DNA from: Candidatus Brockarchaeota archaeon
GTDB lineage: Archaea > Thermoproteota > EX4484-205 > JAAOZP01
Assembly (NCBI GenBank): GCA_017601225.1
Contig: JAFNIX010000008.1
Location: forward strand, 29,022 to 93,021
DNA length: 64,000 bases
Reading direction: 5' to 3'
Under the pieces are notes generated by a model. That model ran no database searches. It had not been told where the DNA came from and was given only the letters and a program-made list of their open reading frames with translations. How positions within the stretch are numbered: the stretch's first letter is position 1; each line of letters starts with the position of its first letter. The translations under genes and the position numbers were made by a program. Below are positions 62,511 to 64,000 of this stretch, piece by piece.

Positions 62511-62971
62511 GGCTCTGCATCGTCCCGTGTGGAAGCAGGAAAATCTGGGAGTTACAACCCCATTTAAAGGGTGCTAAGGCAAGGGATGCCTACATCGGGC
62601 CTTTTGCGAAGACCTGCATCCAGTATGCGGAGAAGTTTCACCCCGGCTCCTACATTATTCTATCGGCTAAACACGGTTTCATGTTTCCCGACGAAGTTAT
62701 CCCCGCACCCTACAACGTCACCTTCAAAGACCCTGAGACGAACCCGATAACGGTTGAAAAGCTTAGGGAGCAGGCTGAGGAGAAAGGGTTGATGAAATAC
62801 AGTGAAATCGTCGTAATCGCCGGAAGAGAATACGTTGACATTGTAAGGAAAGTGTTTCCGGGAAAGAAGATAATCACCCCGCTTAGGGGGGCTAGAGGCA
62901 TGGGAGAAATGATCTCCGCAATGAAAAAAGCCATTGCTGGAGGAATAGAGCTAGCCCTAAGTTACGAATAG
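62507..62971 (+). CDS. DUF6884-like protein
   Basis: A 154-residue protein. MRLCIVPCGSRKIW opens like DUF6884 and YaaA-like proteins (C-x-K/R-x-K), followed by RDAYIGPFAKTCIQYAE, IILSAKHGFMFPDEVIPAPYN and VVIAGREYVDIVRKVFPG. The S-A-K-H-G and P-Y-(N/D) blocks are family marks. Its biochemical role is unknown; relatives are encoded near repair and defence genes. It is coupled to the AGOG C-half by ATGA, so it may share a role in repair of damaged bases. Confidence 0.68.
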   Translation: MRLCIVPCGSRKIWELQPHLKGAKARDAYIGPFAKTCIQYAEKFHPGSYIILSAKHGFMFPDEVIPAPYNVTFKDPETNPITVEKLREQAEEKGLMKYSEIVVIAGREYVDIVRKVFPGKKIITPLRGARGMGEMISAMKKAIAGGIELALSYE

Positions 62972-63011
62972 CGTGATACTATAATACTTGGTTATGTAAT
63001 TGTTTAGTTTA

Positions 63012-63023
63012 TAGTGCGCGCTT
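63012..63023. repeat. Palindrome variant TAGTGCGCGCTT
   Basis: An imperfect copy located about 40 bases after the DUF6884-like stop codon. Confidence 0.5.
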
Positions 63024-63113
63024 TAGAGGTTCATACAGTATTCGGAAAAGTATTAAAAGAAAGGCTCTCAATACGTCCTTGTCGAGAAAAGAATAGTGGA
63101 AGAGGAAAAATAG

Positions 63114-63134
63114 TAGTGCGCGAAGCGCGCGCTG
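63114..63134. repeat. Double palindrome element (AGTGCGCG / AAGCGCGCGCTG)
   Basis: Two overlapping copies of the motif occur within 21 bases. The stretch between 63023 and 63114 holds only a short arginine-rich reading frame. Confidence 0.5.
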
Positions 63135-63174
63135 TAAAATATAAGTATGAGACTAATCCTAATATTGATGGAGG

Positions 63175-63324
63175 ATGCCGACCTGCGCTAGGTGTGGAAA
63201 GACTGAGTCAATTGCCTGGTATTTCTGTAAAAAGTGTCAAGTTCACCTATGTTATTCCTGTGCAAGCAATTACTTCAGATGCCCGGTATGTGGAAGCAGC
63301 AGTAATCTGGTAAAAGTAAGTTAA
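63175..63324 (+). CDS. Small two-zinc (RING- or ribbon-like) protein
   Basis: A 49-residue protein starting MPTCARCGKTESIAWYFC and containing KKCQVHLCYSCASN and FRCPVCGSSS. Four C-x2-C pairs with an additional His would bind two zinc ions in a treble-clef or cross-brace arrangement. The bases GGAGG precede the ATG directly, so spacing is tight. It is unrelated in sequence to the 59-residue zinc protein at 47571. The function is unknown. A longer overlapping frame from 63014 is out of register and lacks these cysteines, and I treat that one as a shadow. Confidence 0.6.
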   Translation: MPTCARCGKTESIAWYFCKKCQVHLCYSCASNYFRCPVCGSSSNLVKVS

Positions 63325-63414
63325 ACATACTCTCCTTTTTTATTGATTAATTAAAATTGTATTCAACCTTATGTTATAGGAGCAAACAAGCAGGTACAAA
63401 TAATTCGCATGTAT

Positions 63415-63426
63415 TAGCGCACGCTA
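63415..63426. repeat. Palindrome variant TAGCGCACGCTA
   Basis: TAGCG and CGCTA arms around a CA core. It lies just upstream of the promoter of the last gene. Confidence 0.6.
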
Positions 63427-63481
63427 CTGAATCCAATGGTTTCGACAAAGTTAAATTACGGAAACCTATTTTAATTGACGT

Positions 63482-64000
63482 ATGAAGTGGGACGATAAAG
63501 CTGAGGCTGATGAAGAATGGCCTGAGACCTATTCTTCTCTTGCAGAGAAATTTATCTCTAAGGTGATGCAGAAGAAAGGCATCCTTCTCAACTACCGGAG
63601 GGATACTTTGCACGTTGCCGACGAGTATATAAGGGATGAGTTTAAGAATCCTTCTAAGGATATTTCGCAAGAGGTTAAAGACACCCTCACGGAAACATTG
63701 GCTTACATCTCCAAAGTCATTGTGGTGAACTTCGGAGGGAAACCCGTTTTCCATCCGGAAAGGGGACACGCCATTGTGAGGAATGTGGCTGGACTCGGCA
63801 TTGTCGCCTTCCCTACGGTATGGTTGAACAGAGTTATCCGCGCTGAACCGCCTGCAATGCTGGAGGACTATTATGATCATGTTGCCTGGCTTGTAAATAG
63901 GTTGAAGACGAAGTCTTTCGACATAGATGAAAATGTTTTTACAGGCTTCATAGGGCTCTTTGGTAGTCTTCACCACCAGTTGGTAGGGGAAACTCTTCTT
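63482..64000 (+). CDS. Unknown protein, cut by the window end
   Basis: The frame is open for 173 codons to the end of the window: MKWDDKAEADEEWPETYSSLA, a helical region (YRRDTLHVADEYIRDEF, DTLTETLAYISKVIVVNFGG), then HAIVRNVAGLGIVAFPTVWL. A TATA-like TTAAATTA lies about 28 bases before the ATG. I do not recognise the family; the protein looks soluble. Its length and role cannot be judged from this part. Confidence 0.55.
   Translation, partial: MKWDDKAEADEEWPETYSSLAEKFISKVMQKKGILLNYRRDTLHVADEYIRDEFKNPSKDISQEVKDTLTETLAYISKVIVVNFGGKPVFHPERGHAIVRNVAGLGIVAFPTVWLNRVIRAEPPAMLEDYYDHVAWLVNRLKTKSFDIDENVFTGFIGLFGSLHHQLVGETLL

Noticed and set aside
63014..63313. A 99-codon plus-strand ORF
   Set aside because: It is out of frame with the cysteine-rich zinc protein that occupies its second half, and its first half is arginine-rich with palindromes inside.
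6325..63426. Laboratory or assembly artefact (BssHII site GCGCGC) as source of the palindromes
   Set aside because: Core variants (GCGTACGC, GCGCAC) and copies flanked by old, diverged fragments are not expected from one cloning site; still worth a read-level check.
1..64000. CRISPR array, tRNA, rRNA or intact insertion sequence
   Set aside because: No regularly spaced repeats, no tRNA cloverleaf or rRNA-like block and no transposase gene were visible.

Overview
The window reads as a chromosomal segment of a thermophilic archaeon, most likely Thermoproteota-like. The main clues are TATA-like boxes about 25-32 bases upstream of many start codons, often with no ribosome binding site (leaderless mRNAs), a split archaeal 8-oxoguanine glycosylase (AGOG family), PpsA-type remnants, an Mth938-type protein, vapBC and mntA-hepT modules, and N-glycosylation sequons on surface proteins. 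The species cannot be named from this sequence alone. I saw no rRNA, tRNA, CRISPR array or intact insertion sequence.

Layout. 1-1637: the end of a HAD phosphatase, vapBC, and a corrinoid-protein reactivation-like protein. 1802-9838: an alpha-galactosidase (GH36), a frameshifted secreted GH-like gene, a Rieske ferredoxin, an mntA-hepT toxin module flanked by 69-bp identical direct repeats, and a 1149-residue (alpha/alpha)6-type carbohydrate enzyme. 9840-12630: a graveyard of 3'-terminal gene fragments (antitoxin, NosD-like beta-helix, HicA, PEP synthase, MazF, cysteine synthase, zinc-finger protein) around one Mth938-like gene. 12629-14898: two predicted PD-(D/E)XK restriction nucleases, one Mrr-like. 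15275-34573: a polysaccharide-use locus with two GH10 xylanase-like paralogs, a GH106-like enzyme, a URO-D family protein, a sugar-locus hypothetical, a zinc-type dehydrogenase, two OPT-like transporters and a giant M28-peptidase/FtsX-permease fusion. 34995-42491: a three-gene operon encoding a huge surface-to-cytoplasm membrane protein with a nuclease-like C-terminus and two partners. 42647-47750: a zinc-finger protein, a twice-frameshifted prenyltransferase-fold gene, a retropepsin-like protein with a DUF5678 partner, and more fragments. 47787-61464: a defence island (UDG-like, EVE, DGQHR protein, COG1483 ATPase, DUF1156 methylase, SNF2 helicase-nuclease, extra nuclease). 61738-64000: a split AGOG glycosylase, a DUF6884-like gene, a small zinc protein and an unfinished gene.

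Two themes stand out. First, a short palindrome, consensus TAGCGCGCGCTA with variants, occurs about 13 times, almost only between genes. In several cases homology to a truncated 3' gene fragment begins within a few bases of it, as if this were a recombination or capture site. Second, six copies of the 3' end of a PEP-synthase-like gene are scattered through the window, all in one orientation. The best candidates for an undescribed system are this palindrome/fragment pattern and the 34995-42491 sensor-effector-like operon.
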